A stretch of 64,000 bases of DNA, taken from contig CAWJAJ010000008.1 of NCBI GenBank assembly GCA_963840805.1, positions 1 to 64,000 on the forward strand, written 5' to 3'. Below are positions 1 to 8,580 of the stretch, in pieces. Numbering within the stretch: position 1 is the stretch's first letter; the number at the start of each line of letters is the position of its first letter. This DNA is from CADEEN01 sp963840805 (GTDB taxonomy: Bacteria; Pseudomonadota; Gammaproteobacteria; Burkholderiales; Burkholderiaceae_C). A program made the position numbers and the translations under genes. Under the pieces are notes generated by a model that searched no databases, was not told where the DNA came from, and saw only the letters and a program-made list of their open reading frames with translations.

Positions 1-373
1 CGTCGCCGAGCACGGTCAAGCCGCCCTTGGTCACCAGCAGGCCCTCGGCATTGACGTCGAGCGCGCCGGCACGGGTGTAGGCCTCGGTGCCGTCGAGCCC
101 CTGCACGGTCAGCCAGGCGTTGCCCTTCATCGCCACGTCGAGGCTGCGGCCGGTGGCCTGCACCGCGCCGGGCTGGTGGTTGGCACCGACCGTCGATTCG
201 AGCGCGTAGACACGCGTCGACGCCCCGCTGCCCTCCACCGGCACCGCGCGAAACGCCGCCAGCTCGGCGCGAAAACCGACCGTCGAGACGTTGGCCAGGT
301 TGTTGGCGAGCACGTCCTGGCGCTGCATCGCCGCCTTCGCGCCCGACATCGACAGGTAGATCATGCGATCCAT
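1..373 (-). CDS. flgF: Flagellar proximal-rod protein FlgF, C-terminus outside window
   Basis: FlgF forms part of the proximal rod of the flagellar basal body. The visible 124 residues begin at the ATG complementary to 371-373 and read MDRMIYLSMSGAKAA, followed by the flagellar rod/hook N-terminal signature (QDVLANNLANVSTVGFRA). This is the coiled-coil-forming segment shared by FlgB, C, E, F and G. The gene runs off the left edge. It lies 29 bp downstream of flgE on the same strand, in the usual flgBCDEF order. No frameshift is seen in the visible part. Confidence 0.93.
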   Translation of the reverse strand, partial: MDRMIYLSMSGAKAAMQRQDVLANNLANVSTVGFRAELAAFRAVPVEGSGASTRVYALESTVGANHQPGAVQATGRSLDVAMKGNAWLTVQGLDGTEAYTRAGALDVNAEGLLVTKGGLTVLGD

Positions 374-402
374 CGCGCGGCGCTCCTCGTGGGGTCAGTC
401 GA

Positions 403-1663
403 TCAACGCAGGTTGACCAGCGTCTGCAGCACCTGGTCCTGCGTCTTGATCGTCTGCGCGTTGGCCTGGTAGATGCGCTGCGCGGTGATCATGCTGACCA
501 GTTCGGCCGTCAGGTCGACGTTGCTTTCCTCGAGCGCGCCGGACTGCAGCACGCCGAGGTTGCCCTGGCCGGGCACGCCGATGATCGGGTCACCCGACGC
601 GAAGCTGCGCGCCCACGCGTTGCCGCCCTGCGGCTGCAGGCCCTGCGGGTTGCGGAAGGTGGCCAGCTCGATCTGGCCGGCCGGCTTGCTCTGGCCGTTG
701 CTGTAGCGCGCCATCACGATGCCGTTGGCCTCGATGCTGATGCCCGTCAGCTGGCCCGGCGCATAGCCGTCCTGCGTCAGGTCGGTGACGCCGAAACCGG
801 CGCCGAACTGCGTGGCGCCGTCGAGGTCGAGCAGCACGCCGGTCATCGCCAGCGTCTGCGCGCCCGCGCGTTGGTGGTGGCCGGGATGTCGAAGGCCACC
901 GGGCCGACCGGCGCGGTCGGCGCGCCGCCGTTGGCGGGGAAAGCGATGGTCGTGGTCGCCACCGGCGCCAACAGCGTGCCGCTGATCGGCGCGCCGTTGG
1001 CGGTGACGAAGACGTTCCAGGTGTCGGTGGCGGCCTTCTGGAAGTAGTAGGTCAGCGCCACGTTCTGGCCCTTGTCGTCGTAGACCGTCAGCGACGTCGC
1101 GTTGTTGTAGGTCGTCGGATCGTTGAAGTCGATCGCCGGGCCGACGGTCGGCGCGGTGGTCGCCGCGCGCGAGTCGAGGTTCATCTCGATCTGGATCTCG
1201 GTGGTCGCGCTGGGGTTGATGCCGGCGGTCGGCAATTGCAGCGGCACGGCATTGCCGGGCTGGATCACGCCCATGCCGTCGGCCGCGTAGCCCACCAGGC
1301 GCAGCGCCTGGTTGTTGACGATGAAGCCATCGCGATCGACCTTGAACTGGCCGTTGCGGCTGTACATCGCGGGGTTGCGTCCATCGCTGACCTGGAAGAA
1401 GCCCGCGCCGTTGATGGCCAGGTCCATCGGATTGCCGGTGGTGGTGATGTTGCCTTGGGTGAACTGTTGCGACACCGCCGCCAGCGTGGTGCCGATGCCC
1501 ACCGCGTTGGCGCCGGCGCCGTTCAGCGCATTGGCGTAGACGTCGCTGAATTCAGCACGCGCCACCTTGGCGCCGAAGGTGTTGGATTGGCAATGTTGTT
1601 GCCGATGACCTCGAGGTTCTTGCTGGTCGCGTTGAGGCCCGACAGGCCTTGCTGGAAGCTCAT
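403..1663 (-). CDS. flgE: Flagellar hook protein FlgE (two apparent frameshifts)
   Basis: Structural subunit of the flagellar hook, exported by the flagellar type III system. The start (MSFQQGLSGLNAT, complement of 1661-1663) is followed by LEVIGNNIAN, the conserved N-terminal rod/hook signature. The C-terminal end has the family signature SNVDLTAELVSMITAQRIYQ and ends TLVNLR. The three readable segments lie in different frames, with breaks near 1588 (within IANANTFGAK) and near 860. Total length would be about 420 aa, normal for FlgE. Both breaks interrupt strongly conserved sequence, so I read them as base-calling errors, not decay. The gene sits between flgD and flgF. Confidence 0.93.
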
Positions 1664-1673
1664 GGTGTGTCCT

Positions 1674-2326
1674 TCAGTTGAAAGCCTTGATCTGCGAATA
1701 GGCGACGCTGCCCGACAGGCGCAGCTCGAGCGTCAGCGTGTCGCCGCCGGTGGCCACCGCGTCGACGCGGTCGCGCATCAGCGGCGTCGCGGGCAGCACC
1801 GCCGCGCCGCTCTTGGCGACGATGCGAAAGCGCTCGCCGAGCGAGGCATCGACGCCGGCCGGCGGCGTCCATTCGAAGCCGTGGCGGCCGCTGCCCTCGG
1901 CGCCGAGATCGATGGTGTCGATGACGCGTCCGCCGGCATTGAGCACCTCGACCTTCACGCTGTCGGCCGGCGAGGCCAGCTCGAAGCCGCCTTGCACCAG
2001 GCCGGCGTCGTTCGCGGCCAGGCGGTCGCCGGCGAGGACCACGTCGCGGCCGACCAGGGCCGCCCCCTGCAACGCCTGCATCTGCACGAACTGCTGGTTC
2101 AGGCCCTGCGACCGTGCGTGTTGAGCTTCTCGATGCCGTTGACGGTGTTGATCTGCGCCATCTGGCTCGTGACCTGGGCGTTGTCCATCGGATTCAACGG
2201 ATCCTGGTTGCTCATCTGCGCCACCAGCAGCTTGAGGAAACGATCCGCGCTGGCGGTGTCGTTCTGCGTCTTGACGGCGTTGGCCGGGCTGCTGTCCAGC
2301 GTGGAAAGCGGGTTGACGGTCGACAT
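1674..2326 (-). CDS. flgD: Hook-capping/scaffold protein FlgD (one apparent frameshift)
   Basis: FlgD is the scaffold that caps the growing hook and is removed when the hook is complete. The N-terminal segment contains the family motif DRFLKLLVAQMSNQDPLNPM at about residues 28-47, then TSQMAQINTVNGIEKLN. After a frame break near 2095 the C-terminal FlgD Ig-like and tudor-like domains follow (GAALVGRDVV, then VLNAGGRVIDTIDLG). Combined length is about 217 aa, typical. It starts 14 bp downstream of flgC and stops 10 bp before flgE. Confidence 0.93.
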
Positions 2327-2340
2327 CGTTCAGTCCCGCC

Positions 2341-2748
2341 TCAGCCCTGGCCCAGTTGCAGCGTCTTCTGCAGCAGCAGCTTGGCGGTGTTCATCACTTC
2401 GACGTTGTTCTGGTACGAACGCGAGGCCGAGATCATGTTGACCATCTCCTCGACGGCGTTGACGTTGCTGTAGGTCACGTAGCCCTCGGCGTCGGCGCCG
2501 GGGTGCTTGGGGTCGTGCACGCGGCGGCCCGCGGTGGGGTCCTCGCTGATCGTCGCGACGCGCACACCGGCCGCGCCCTGCGCGCCCATCAGCTCGGTCT
2601 GGAACACCACCTGGCGCGCCTTGTAGGCGCTGCCGTCCGGGCCGGCCACGGTATCGGCGTTGGCCAGGTTGCTGGCCACCACGTTCAGGCGCTGGCTCTG
2701 CGCCGACACGGCACTGCCGGCGACGTTGAAGATCTGGAACATCGACAT
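2341..2748 (-). CDS. flgC: Flagellar basal-body rod protein FlgC
   Basis: Proximal-rod subunit of the flagellar basal body. 135 aa, intact, with the N-terminal signature SQRLNVVASNLANADTVAG and the C-terminal signature VNAVEEMVNMISASRSYQNN, both typical of FlgC. The start (MSMFQIFNVAG, complement of 2746-2748) is chosen because a good ribosome-binding site (GAGGAG) lies just upstream and the length then matches the family. A longer upstream in-frame extension exists but is not conserved FlgC sequence. Second gene of flgBCDEF. Confidence 0.95.
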   Translation of the reverse strand: MSMFQIFNVAGSAVSAQSQRLNVVASNLANADTVAGPDGSAYKARQVVFQTELMGAQGAAGVRVATISEDPTAGRRVHDPKHPGADAEGYVTYSNVNAVEEMVNMISASRSYQNNVEVMNTAKLLLQKTLQLGQG

Positions 2749-2901
2749 GCTTGACTCCTCAGTGGCTTGGCCGCGCCACGCGCGGACCATTACGCTTCGA
2801 GCGTCGGGTATTCCCAAGCGCACGCCGCGGATCGGGCTTTGCCCGGCCGCTGGCGTGGCCCCCTCGAGGGGGAGCGGCGAAGCCGCTACGGGGGTGGGTC
2901 A
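2749..2901. repeat. flgB-flgC spacer with GC-rich palindrome
   Basis: This 153-bp gap contains a perfect 14-bp palindrome (CCCCCTCGAGGGGG, 2859-2872) followed by the short inverted repeat GCGGC-GAA-GCCGC. Similar C-run/G-run palindromes occur in the motB-motA spacer and the flhD-flhC spacer. No gene is seen. A role in mRNA processing or partial termination inside the operon is possible but unproven. Confidence 0.5.
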
Positions 2902-3309
2902 TCACGACTGGCCCTTGATGGCCTCGAGCATCGTGCGCACGCTGCCGTTGATGAAGCGCAGCGTGGCCTCGTACTTCACGCTGTTGTCGGCAAAGCTGGC
3001 GCGCTCGCGGTCCATGTCGACGGTGTTGCGGTCCAGGTTGGTCTGGCTCGGCGTGGCGTAGCGCAGGTTGGCCTCGGCGCGTGCGCCGGCCAGCGGCTGC
3101 AGATGGCCGGCCGCGGTGGCGTTCATCTGCCCCGGCGTTGCCAGCTGGCCGGTGGCCTCGCGCAGCGCCGCGGCAAAGTCCATGTCGCGGGCCACGTAGC
3201 CCGGCGTATCGGCGTTGGCGATGTTGCTGGCAATCAGGCGCTGGCGCTCCGAGCGCAGCACGAGCGCATCGGCCTGGAAGTTCAGCGTATCGGTCAGTCG
3301 GTTGATCAT
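2902..3309 (-). CDS. flgB: Flagellar basal-body rod protein FlgB
   Basis: Most proximal rod subunit. 135 aa, intact, starting MINRLTDTLNFQ (complement of 3307-3309). It carries the signature RQRLIASNIANADTPGYVARD and a C-terminal coiled coil (NSVKYEATLRFINGSVRTM). An in-frame start four codons upstream (MGRP) is possible. First gene of the leftward flgBCDEF operon, divergent from flgA across about 150 bp that must hold both promoters. Confidence 0.95.
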   Translation of the reverse strand: MINRLTDTLNFQADALVLRSERQRLIASNIANADTPGYVARDMDFAAALREATGQLATPGQMNATAAGHLQPLAGARAEANLRYATPSQTNLDRNTVDMDRERASFADNSVKYEATLRFINGSVRTMLEAIKGQS

Positions 3310-3462
3310 GGGCCGCCCCATTGCGCCCCGTTGGTGAACCAACTTTGCGGGGCATTGCGGCGGATTGTGGGCAGCCCGGCGCAAAACATAAGCGCGATAA
3401 GGTGGCGCAAGGCCGGCCATTTCGATGCACCGGGGCCGCTCGCCGACCATAAAGTGCTGGGC
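3310..3462. promoter_or_regulatory. Divergent flgB / flgA promoter region
   Basis: This 153-bp stretch separates the leftward rod operon from rightward flgA. By position it should contain promoters in both directions, of the FlhDC-dependent class in related bacteria. I found no convincing sigma-28 motif here and no open reading frame with coding character. Confidence 0.4.
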
Positions 3463-4160
3463 GTGAAACAAGGTTTCCTGTCCTGCCTGTGCGCTGCTGC
3501 TCGCGCTGGCCTCGGCACCCGTGCGCGCCCTCGACTCGACGGTGGAAGAACGCGTGCAGCAATTCGCACTCGAGGCCTCGCGCCACGCCAGCGCGCCCGG
3601 GCTGCGCGTGCAGGTGCGCGTGGGCACGCTCGACGCGCGCCTGCGCCTGGCCCCTTGCGGCGCCGTGCAGCCCTACCTGCCTGCCGGCACGCGCCTGTGG
3701 GGCGCCACCCGCATCGGCCTGCGCTGCGCCGATGGCGTCGCGCGCTGGAACGTGTTCCTGCCGATCCAGGTCGATGTCTTCGGCATCGCGCTCGTCGCCG
3801 CCGCGCCGCTGCCCGCCGGCGCGGTGCTCGCGGCCGACCACCTGCGCAGCACCGAAGTCAACCTGGCGGCATCACCGGCCGCGGCGCTGACGCAACAGGC
3901 CCTTGCCGTCGGCCGCACGCTGGCGCGCCCGCTGGCGGCCGGCGATACCGTGCATGCCACCGATTTGCGCGCACGCCAATGGTTTGCGGCCGGCGACACC
4001 GTGCGCATCGTGGCCGCCGGCGCAGGCTGGCGCATCAGCGGCGAGGGCCAGGCGCTGGCCGCCGGGCCTGGAGGGCCAGACGGTGCGCGTGCGCACCGAG
4101 TCGGGCCGCGTCGTCAGCGGGCTGGCGGTGGCCGAACGGTTGATCGAGGTGCCGTTGTGA
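3463..4160 (+). CDS. flgA: P-ring assembly chaperone FlgA (two apparent frameshifts)
   Basis: Periplasmic chaperone needed to assemble FlgI into the flagellar P-ring. A GTG start near 3463 opens a signal peptide (VKQGFLSCL, then after a break near 3488 LLLALASAPVRA). The mature protein has the FlgA SAF domain: FLPIQVDVFGIALVAAAPL, then VGRTLARPLAAGDTVHATDLR and WFAAGDTVRIVAAGAGW. A second frame break near 4065 leads to the C-terminal GQTVRVRTESGRVVSGLAV. About 232 aa, normal. Breaks fall inside conserved sequence, so they are probably errors. Upstream of flgM and divergent from flgB. Confidence 0.88.
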
Positions 4161-4240
4161 GCGTGACAATTGCACGCCTGCGCGGCCATGCGCCCGGTGC
4201 CGTCAACGCCGGGTCGGCGCGTGAAATCTGAAAAAAGTCC

Positions 4241-4267
4241 TAAAGTGCCCGCGCCAGGCACCGATAG
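4241..4267 (+). promoter_or_regulatory. Putative sigma-28 (FliA) promoter of flgM
   Basis: TAAA at 4241-4244, a 15-nt spacer, then ACCGATAG at 4260-4267. This closely matches the FliA consensus TAAA-N15-GCCGATAA and lies about 80 bp before the flgM start. It fits the known late-gene control of flgM by the sigma factor it inhibits. Confidence 0.75.
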
Positions 4268-4345
4268 CCAACGCATGTGCAGGAAACCGGCAGCCCCGCG
4301 ATGCGGCGGCACGGCCGGCCCGCCGCCGGTTCCAGGAGCATCAGC

Positions 4346-4657
4346 ATGAAGATCGGTTCCATCGACAACAGCAAGCCCATCGCGCCCGCCTCGGGGGCCA
4401 CGACGGCCCGCGACGGTGCCACGCCCCTCGGCGACAAGTTGCCTGCCGGCGCAGCGGCGCCCGAGGCCAGCGCCAAGGTGGCGTTGTCGCCGGCCGCTGC
4501 GTCGCTGGTGAGCGAGGCCAATGCCGACTTCGACGCCGAAAAGGTGGCGCGCATCGCCCAGGCCATCCGCGACGGCAAGTTCGAGATCAATGCCGAAGCG
4601 ATCGCCGACAAGCTGATCGCCAACGCGCAGGAACTGCTCGGCGGCCCGCAGCACTGA
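4346..4657 (+). CDS. flgM: Anti-sigma-28 factor FlgM
   Basis: FlgM binds and inhibits FliA (sigma-28) until the hook-basal body is finished, then leaves through the export apparatus. 103 aa, starting MKIGSIDNSKPI, with a disordered Ala/Pro-rich N-terminus. The conserved C-terminal FliA-binding region is FDAEKVARIAQAIRDGKFEI followed by AEAIADKLIANAQELL. A ribosome-binding site (AGGAG) lies about 8 bp upstream. It follows flgA, has its own sigma-28-like promoter, and is followed 8 bp later by flgN. Confidence 0.95.
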   Translation: MKIGSIDNSKPIAPASGATTARDGATPLGDKLPAGAAAPEASAKVALSPAAASLVSEANADFDAEKVARIAQAIRDGKFEINAEAIADKLIANAQELLGGPQH

Positions 4658-4665
4658 GCGCCCCC

Positions 4666-5073
4666 ATGCCCAAGCGCCACACAGACGCCGCGGCGGCGCA
4701 CACGCCGGCCGCCACGCTCGAAGCCTCCGTCGACGCCATCGAGTGGCATCTCGATGCCCTCGGCGCCGCCATGCGCGACCGCGATTCGCAGGCCATCGAG
4801 AGCCACGCCGCGGCACTGCACCGCGCGCTGGCGACGGCCATCCACCGCTTCAGCGATGCCGCGCGCCTGCAGGGCGGCGTGCCCCCGCCGCTGCGGCAGC
4901 GCCTGGCGCGGGCCGGCGGCCTGGTCGCCGCCCAGCGCGAAAGCCTGGCGCGCGCCACCGCGGCGCTCGATCGCGCCATCGACGTGCTGATGCCGGCACC
5001 GCTGCCTCCCGCGCTGTATGGCCAGGCCGGCCAGGCGGCGCGCACTTCGACAAGCGGCTGCTTGCACGCCTGA
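4666..5073 (+). CDS. flgN: FlgN-like flagellar export chaperone
   Basis: Cytoplasmic chaperone for the hook-filament junction proteins FlgK and FlgL. 135 aa, largely helical, Ala-rich and weakly conserved, as is usual for FlgN. The call rests on length, helical heptad character (IEWHLDALGAAM, LAATAIHRFSDAA-like stretches) and its position immediately after flgM. It is the last gene of flgA-flgM-flgN and is followed by a paired-hairpin repeat. Confidence 0.8.
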   Translation: MPKRHTDAAAAHTPAATLEASVDAIEWHLDALGAAMRDRDSQAIESHAAALHRALATAIHRFSDAARLQGGVPPPLRQRLARAGGLVAAQRESLARATAALDRAIDVLMPAPLPPALYGQAGQAARTSTSGCLHA

Positions 5074-5201
5074 TACGGAGTTGCGTTCGATCGACAAGGT
5101 GTGGCGTGCGCTGGGTGCGCTGGCTGAGCGCGTGTCGGTGCTGGGTTGCCCGCTGACGGCCACGTGATTCGTTGAACGCGAAGGTATGCGCGCGGCGGCG
5201 A

Positions 5202-5384
5202 CCGGGCAGGCTTGGCTGCGCGCCGCCCGATATCGGTGCTCGCCAAGCCTGCCCGGCCACCGCCGTGCCAGCATGTGGGCAAGCGGGCATTCGAACGCCG
5301 CCCTGTTGTTGCGGCCGGGGGTGGGGCCTGCCGGTCGAGCACCGATATCGGGCGGCGCGCAGATCGGCAGGCCCCACTCCCGGC
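5202..5384. repeat. Paired-hairpin repeat family 1, copy 1 (in gap 5074-5591)
   Basis: Two hairpins in the 518-bp gap between convergent flgN and the NERD gene. Hairpin A has a perfect 14-bp stem (CCGGGCAGGCTTGG, 5202-5215 with 5243-5256). Hairpin B has a 20-bp stem with one mismatch (5314-5333 with 5365-5384). The loops contain the same 25 nt in opposite orientation (5218-5242 and 5336-5360; core CCGATATCGGGCGGC), but the stems differ. A second copy in inverted orientation is at 7593-7777. The position between convergent genes would suit a bidirectional terminator. No gene was found in the rest of the gap. Confidence 0.9.
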
Positions 5385-5591
5385 CGTGCACGGTGCCCGC
5401 AGTCGACACCGAAGCAACCCGCCGAAATGCTCCGGACAACGAACCGTCGGCATCGCAGCCACCACAAGGAGCACGCCGTTCTTTCAGGCGATTGAACGCA
5501 AATCGGTATGAGCCCTCCAGCGCGCTGGCCTGCGCCAACCGGGCGCCGGTGCCGCGCGCGCGAGTCACGCCCCCGCTCGAAGGCAATGCCG

Positions 5592-6383
5592 TCAAGTCAT
5601 CGGCACGCGCTCCCGTTCCACGCTGCGCACGTGGCGCGACAGGTGATAGGCCAGCAACTTCACGTCCTCGGCGACGAGTCGCGTCGGCTCGATCGACAGG
5701 AATGCCGGCAGCCCCTTGGGCTCCATCACCCACACGGCACGCCGCACCCCCTGCGCCGCCTCGACGAACCAGCCGGGGAATACCACCACCGGCTGCACCT
5801 CGATGCGGCGGCCGGTGCTCTCAGACAACAGGCCGCGCAGCCAGTGGGCCTGCGCCTTGGCCTGCACCAGCGGGTTGCGATCGGGCTCACGGCCGGCCAC
5901 CGTGAGCGTGTTGCCGTCGTAGACGATGCGCGCATCGCCGCGCTGCGGCTTGCTCCAGGTCTTGGTCTCGATCGTGAAGACGCCGGCCGGGCCGATCAGC
6001 ACATGGTCGATGTTGAAGCCCTCGCCGATCAGATCGTGAAAGACCTGGTAGCCCTGCGAGCGCAGGCGCTCGAGGAACTGGCCGACGGCCCTTTCGCCTT
6101 CGATACCCTGGCGCAGAGCGCGCATCGTCGGCCGCAGCCGGTACACGCGCCAACCGAAGAACGCCGACATGGCAAGGGCGCAGACAGACACCAACCACGG
6201 ATGCGGCGGCATGGGCCTGAAGTAACGCATCCACTCCCAGCCAGCGAGCACGACAAGGAAGACCGCGATCAGCGCCCACGGCTCCAGCTTGTCGTCCCAG
6301 ATCGCCGAGCGCTGCTCCATCAGCGACTGCCCCGGCATGCGGAGCGGCTTGTCCTTGATCGGTGAGCGGGTGGGTTCCGTCAT
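5592..6383 (-). CDS. Membrane-anchored NERD-domain protein
   Basis: 263 aa. Two hydrophobic segments near the N-terminus (about residues 36-52, ALIAVFLVVLAGW, and 64-80, WLVSVCALAMSAFFGW) are followed by a NERD (nuclease-related) domain at about 95-220. Its core reads GIEGERAVGQFLERL, FNIDHVLIGPAGVFTIETKT; the E and D/K positions resemble the PD-(D/E)XK-like active site of the family. NERD proteins are proposed nucleases or DNA-processing factors, often near mobile or defence genes. It starts 6 bp after the stop of a type ISP restriction remnant, so the two look like one transcription unit. Actual activity is unknown. Confidence 0.85.
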   Translation of the reverse strand: MTEPTRSPIKDKPLRMPGQSLMEQRSAIWDDKLEPWALIAVFLVVLAGWEWMRYFRPMPPHPWLVSVCALAMSAFFGWRVYRLRPTMRALRQGIEGERAVGQFLERLRSQGYQVFHDLIGEGFNIDHVLIGPAGVFTIETKTWSKPQRGDARIVYDGNTLTVAGREPDRNPLVQAKAQAHWLRGLLSESTGRRIEVQPVVVFPGWFVEAAQGVRRAVWVMEPKGLPAFLSIEPTRLVAEDVKLLAYHLSRHVRSVERERVPMT

Positions 6384-6389
6384 CGCGTT

Positions 6390-6890
6390 TCAGTGCTGCG
6401 CATCGCGCATCGCGTCGACGATGCGCATCGTCTCGACGCTGACCGTCGTCACGCGAGCCAGCAGGTCGATGACCTTTTCCTTGTGGTCGGCGAAGCGGTA
6501 GGTGTCGAACCTGGCGCGGATGGTCGGGTCCTTGGGTTTCTTTTCCTTGTACGGGTCGAGCACCCCGTCGATCGCGCAGCGGTTGCCGCACGGGTAGCCG
6601 CGCTTGAACTTGAAGGCGATCTCGTCGTCGAGGTCGTCCTTCGCGTCCTTGGCTTCCCAGTAGCCGAAGGGCACGCGCAGCTCGTGCAAGAGCGCACCAT
6701 CGACGAAGCGTGCGTCCTTGGTCGCGCTGTCGAGCTTGTATTCGGGGATGAACTGCAGCTCGTGCTGCTTGCCCCAGCCCTTGAGCAAATCCTTGAAGGC
6801 TTCGCGCACCACCGATTCGCGGTGCGTGCCACCGATCTTCTTCAGGCGGTCGAGCTCGGCGAGGTATTGGTTGATCAGGACCTGGCTCAT
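6390..6890 (-). pseudogene. Internally deleted type ISP restriction-modification remnant
   Basis: 166 aa open frame, starting MSQVLINQYLAEL. Residues 1 to about 102 match, from memory of the family, the N-terminal nuclease-like domain of type ISP single-chain restriction-modification enzymes (LDRLKKIGGTHRESVVREAF, ALLHELRVPFGYWEAKD, IAFKFKRGYP). From about residue 103 the sequence is their extreme C-terminus (LDPYKEKKPKDPTI, TYRFADHKEKVIDLL, VSVETMRIVDAM). The whole helicase, methyltransferase and target-recognition core (roughly a thousand residues) is missing. The join is in frame, so a short fusion protein could still be made. Probably a deletion scar of a lost defence system. Confidence 0.75.
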
Positions 6891-7026
6891 GGGGCGGGAC
6901 GATAGCCGATGCCCGCAGCGTCGCCGGCGCGTTGACAATTCGCAGGCCGGGCTCGATGCCGCTGTGGCTCACTGAGTGCGGTGTGCGTTTGGTTCGCACA
7001 AGATTGACTCTTCCCGGCAAGCGAAC

Positions 7027-7533
7027 ATGAAGACCACTGCCCTCTGCCTGATCGCCGCGGCCCTCGCTGCGTGCTCCACGCCGCCCGCCGATCCGAAACC
7101 CAGTTCCGGCGAACAGCTCGCGCAGGCAGCCACCACGCCACTGACGGATCTGAACCTGGTGCGTGCCGACATTCCGCCGGTGCTGGCGGCGGCGCAGAAG
7201 GCGCCCTACGCCGTGCCGTCCGACCGCAGTTGCGAGGCCCTGGCCAAGGACGTGCAGGCGCTCGACGCGGCGCTCGGTGCCGACCTCGACACCCCGGCCA
7301 CGGCCGCCAACCCGAGCCTGGTAGAGCGTGGCGGCGATGTGGCGATGGTGGCGGTGCACGACGCGGCGGGCGGCATCGTTCCGTTCCGCGGCTGGGTGCG
7401 CAAACTCACCGGCGCCGAGCGCTATGCCAAGGACGTGGCGGCAGCGATCGCGGCCGGCACGATCCGCCGCGCCTACCTCAAGGGCCTGGGCCAGTCGGCC
7501 GGCTGCCCGGCGCCGGCGGCACCACGCCATTGA
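7027..7533 (+). CDS. Putative lipoprotein of unknown function
   Basis: 168 aa. The N-terminus is a lipoprotein signal: MKTTALCLIAAALAAC with lipobox AALAAC, predicting lipidation of Cys16. The mature part is Ala-rich without recognisable motifs; it contains ADIPPVLAAAQKAPYA and LVERGGDVAMVAVHD, which recall conserved hypothetical lipoproteins of Burkholderiales. No enzyme signature is visible. It stands alone, divergent from the type ISP remnant (136-bp gap) and convergent with fliA. Confidence 0.8.
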   Translation: MKTTALCLIAAALAACSTPPADPKPSSGEQLAQAATTPLTDLNLVRADIPPVLAAAQKAPYAVPSDRSCEALAKDVQALDAALGADLDTPATAANPSLVERGGDVAMVAVHDAAGGIVPFRGWVRKLTGAERYAKDVAAAIAAGTIRRAYLKGLGQSAGCPAPAAPRH

Positions 7534-7592
7534 GTGTGGAGATCGGCAACGAGCCGGCGTGCCGTTGCGGATTCAATTGCGCGCACCGCGCG

Positions 7593-7777
7593 CGGGCGGG
7601 AGTGGGGCCTGCCGGTCTGTGCGCCGCCCGATATCGGTGCTCGACCGGCAGGCCCCACTCCCGCCCGAAGCAACCGCGTGGTGTTCGAATGCCGGAATAC
7701 GCCTACGTCGACACGGCGGTGGCCGGGCAGGCTTGGCGAGCACCGATATCGGGCGGCGCGCAGCCAAGCCTGCCCGG
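7593..7777. repeat. Paired-hairpin repeat family 1, copy 2 (inverted)
   Basis: In the 330-bp gap between the convergent lipoprotein gene and fliA. Hairpin B' has a perfect 24-bp stem (7593-7616 with 7644-7667) and hairpin A' a perfect 14-bp stem (7723-7736 with 7764-7777). Both enclose the same loop core as copy 1 (CCGATATCGG flanked by GAGCA and GCGGCGC), again in opposite orientations. The order is reversed relative to copy 1, and the spacer between the hairpins is also homologous, so the whole ~185-bp unit moved or duplicated as one. Confidence 0.9.
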
Positions 7778-7863
7778 TCGCCGAAGCGCGCCATACATGG
7801 CAGTCAGGCGATCAGAAACAGCGGCGCGGTAGCCACCGCCAAGACGCGCCTGACGCGGCCGCG

Positions 7864-8579
7864 TCAATGCTCGCGCAGCTTGACGCGCAGCCGCGCGATG
7901 CTCTGGCTGTGCAGCTGGCACACGCGCGATTCGGTCACGCCGAGCACGGCGGCGATTTCCTTCAGGTTCATGTCGTGCTCGTAGTACATGCTCATCACGT
8001 ACTGCTCGCGTTCGGGCAGCAGCTTGATGGCCTCGACCAGCGCTTCGCGCATGCGGTGGTCCTGCAGCATGCGCCAGCGGGTTGGCGTCTTCGTCGGCGA
8101 CATGGCGGTCGAGGTAGTCGTCGTCGCCGTCGCCGCCGCCGCTCATGTCTTCCAGGTAGACCAGCTGGGTGCCGCGCACCTTGCCCAGCAGCTCCTGGTA
8201 CTCGGCCAGGCTCACGCCCATCTCGGCGGCGATCTCGCTCTCGGCCGGCGCGCGGCCGAACTGCTGCTCGAGCTTGTGCACCGCGGCTTCGATCTGGCGC
8301 TGCTGCTTGCGGTTGCCGCGGCTCATCCAGTCGCTGCCGCGCAGCTCGTCGAGCATGGCGCCGCGGATGCGCTGGGTGGCGAAGGTCTCGAACTGCACGC
8401 CCTGCGCGGCGTCGAAGCGGCCAGCGCATCGTTCAGGCCGATCATGCCGACCTGGATCAGGTCGTCGAGCTCGACGTTGGCCGGCAGCTTGGCGATCATC
8501 TGGTGCGCCAGGCGCCGCACCAGCGGGCTGTACTGCTTGAGCATCGCGCTGTTGTCGAGGCGGCCTTGGCGGTGTACAT
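7864..8579 (-). CDS. fliA: Flagellar sigma-28 factor FliA (three apparent frameshifts)
   Basis: RNA polymerase sigma factor for late flagellar, motility and chemotaxis genes. Segments in order: MYTAKAA, then MLKQYSPLVRRLAHQMIAKL and LDDLIQVGMIGLNDAL (region 2). Next comes FETFATQRIRGAMLDELRGS, QRQIEAAVHKLEQQFGR and EIAAEMGVSLAEYQ (region 3). Finally LPEREQYVMSMYYEHDMNL and the region 4 helix-turn-helix EIAAVLGVTESRVCQLHSQ. Breaks near 8558, 8425 and 8097. Total about 238 aa, right for FliA. It starts one base after the flhG stop; its target-type promoters are visible before flgM and motA. Confidence 0.92.
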
Positions 8580-8580
8580 G

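Noticed and set aside
8095..8430. Programmed frameshifting in fliA or the flh genes
   Set aside because: Breaks occur at many sites without slippery heptamers or a common context, in genes not known for recoding.
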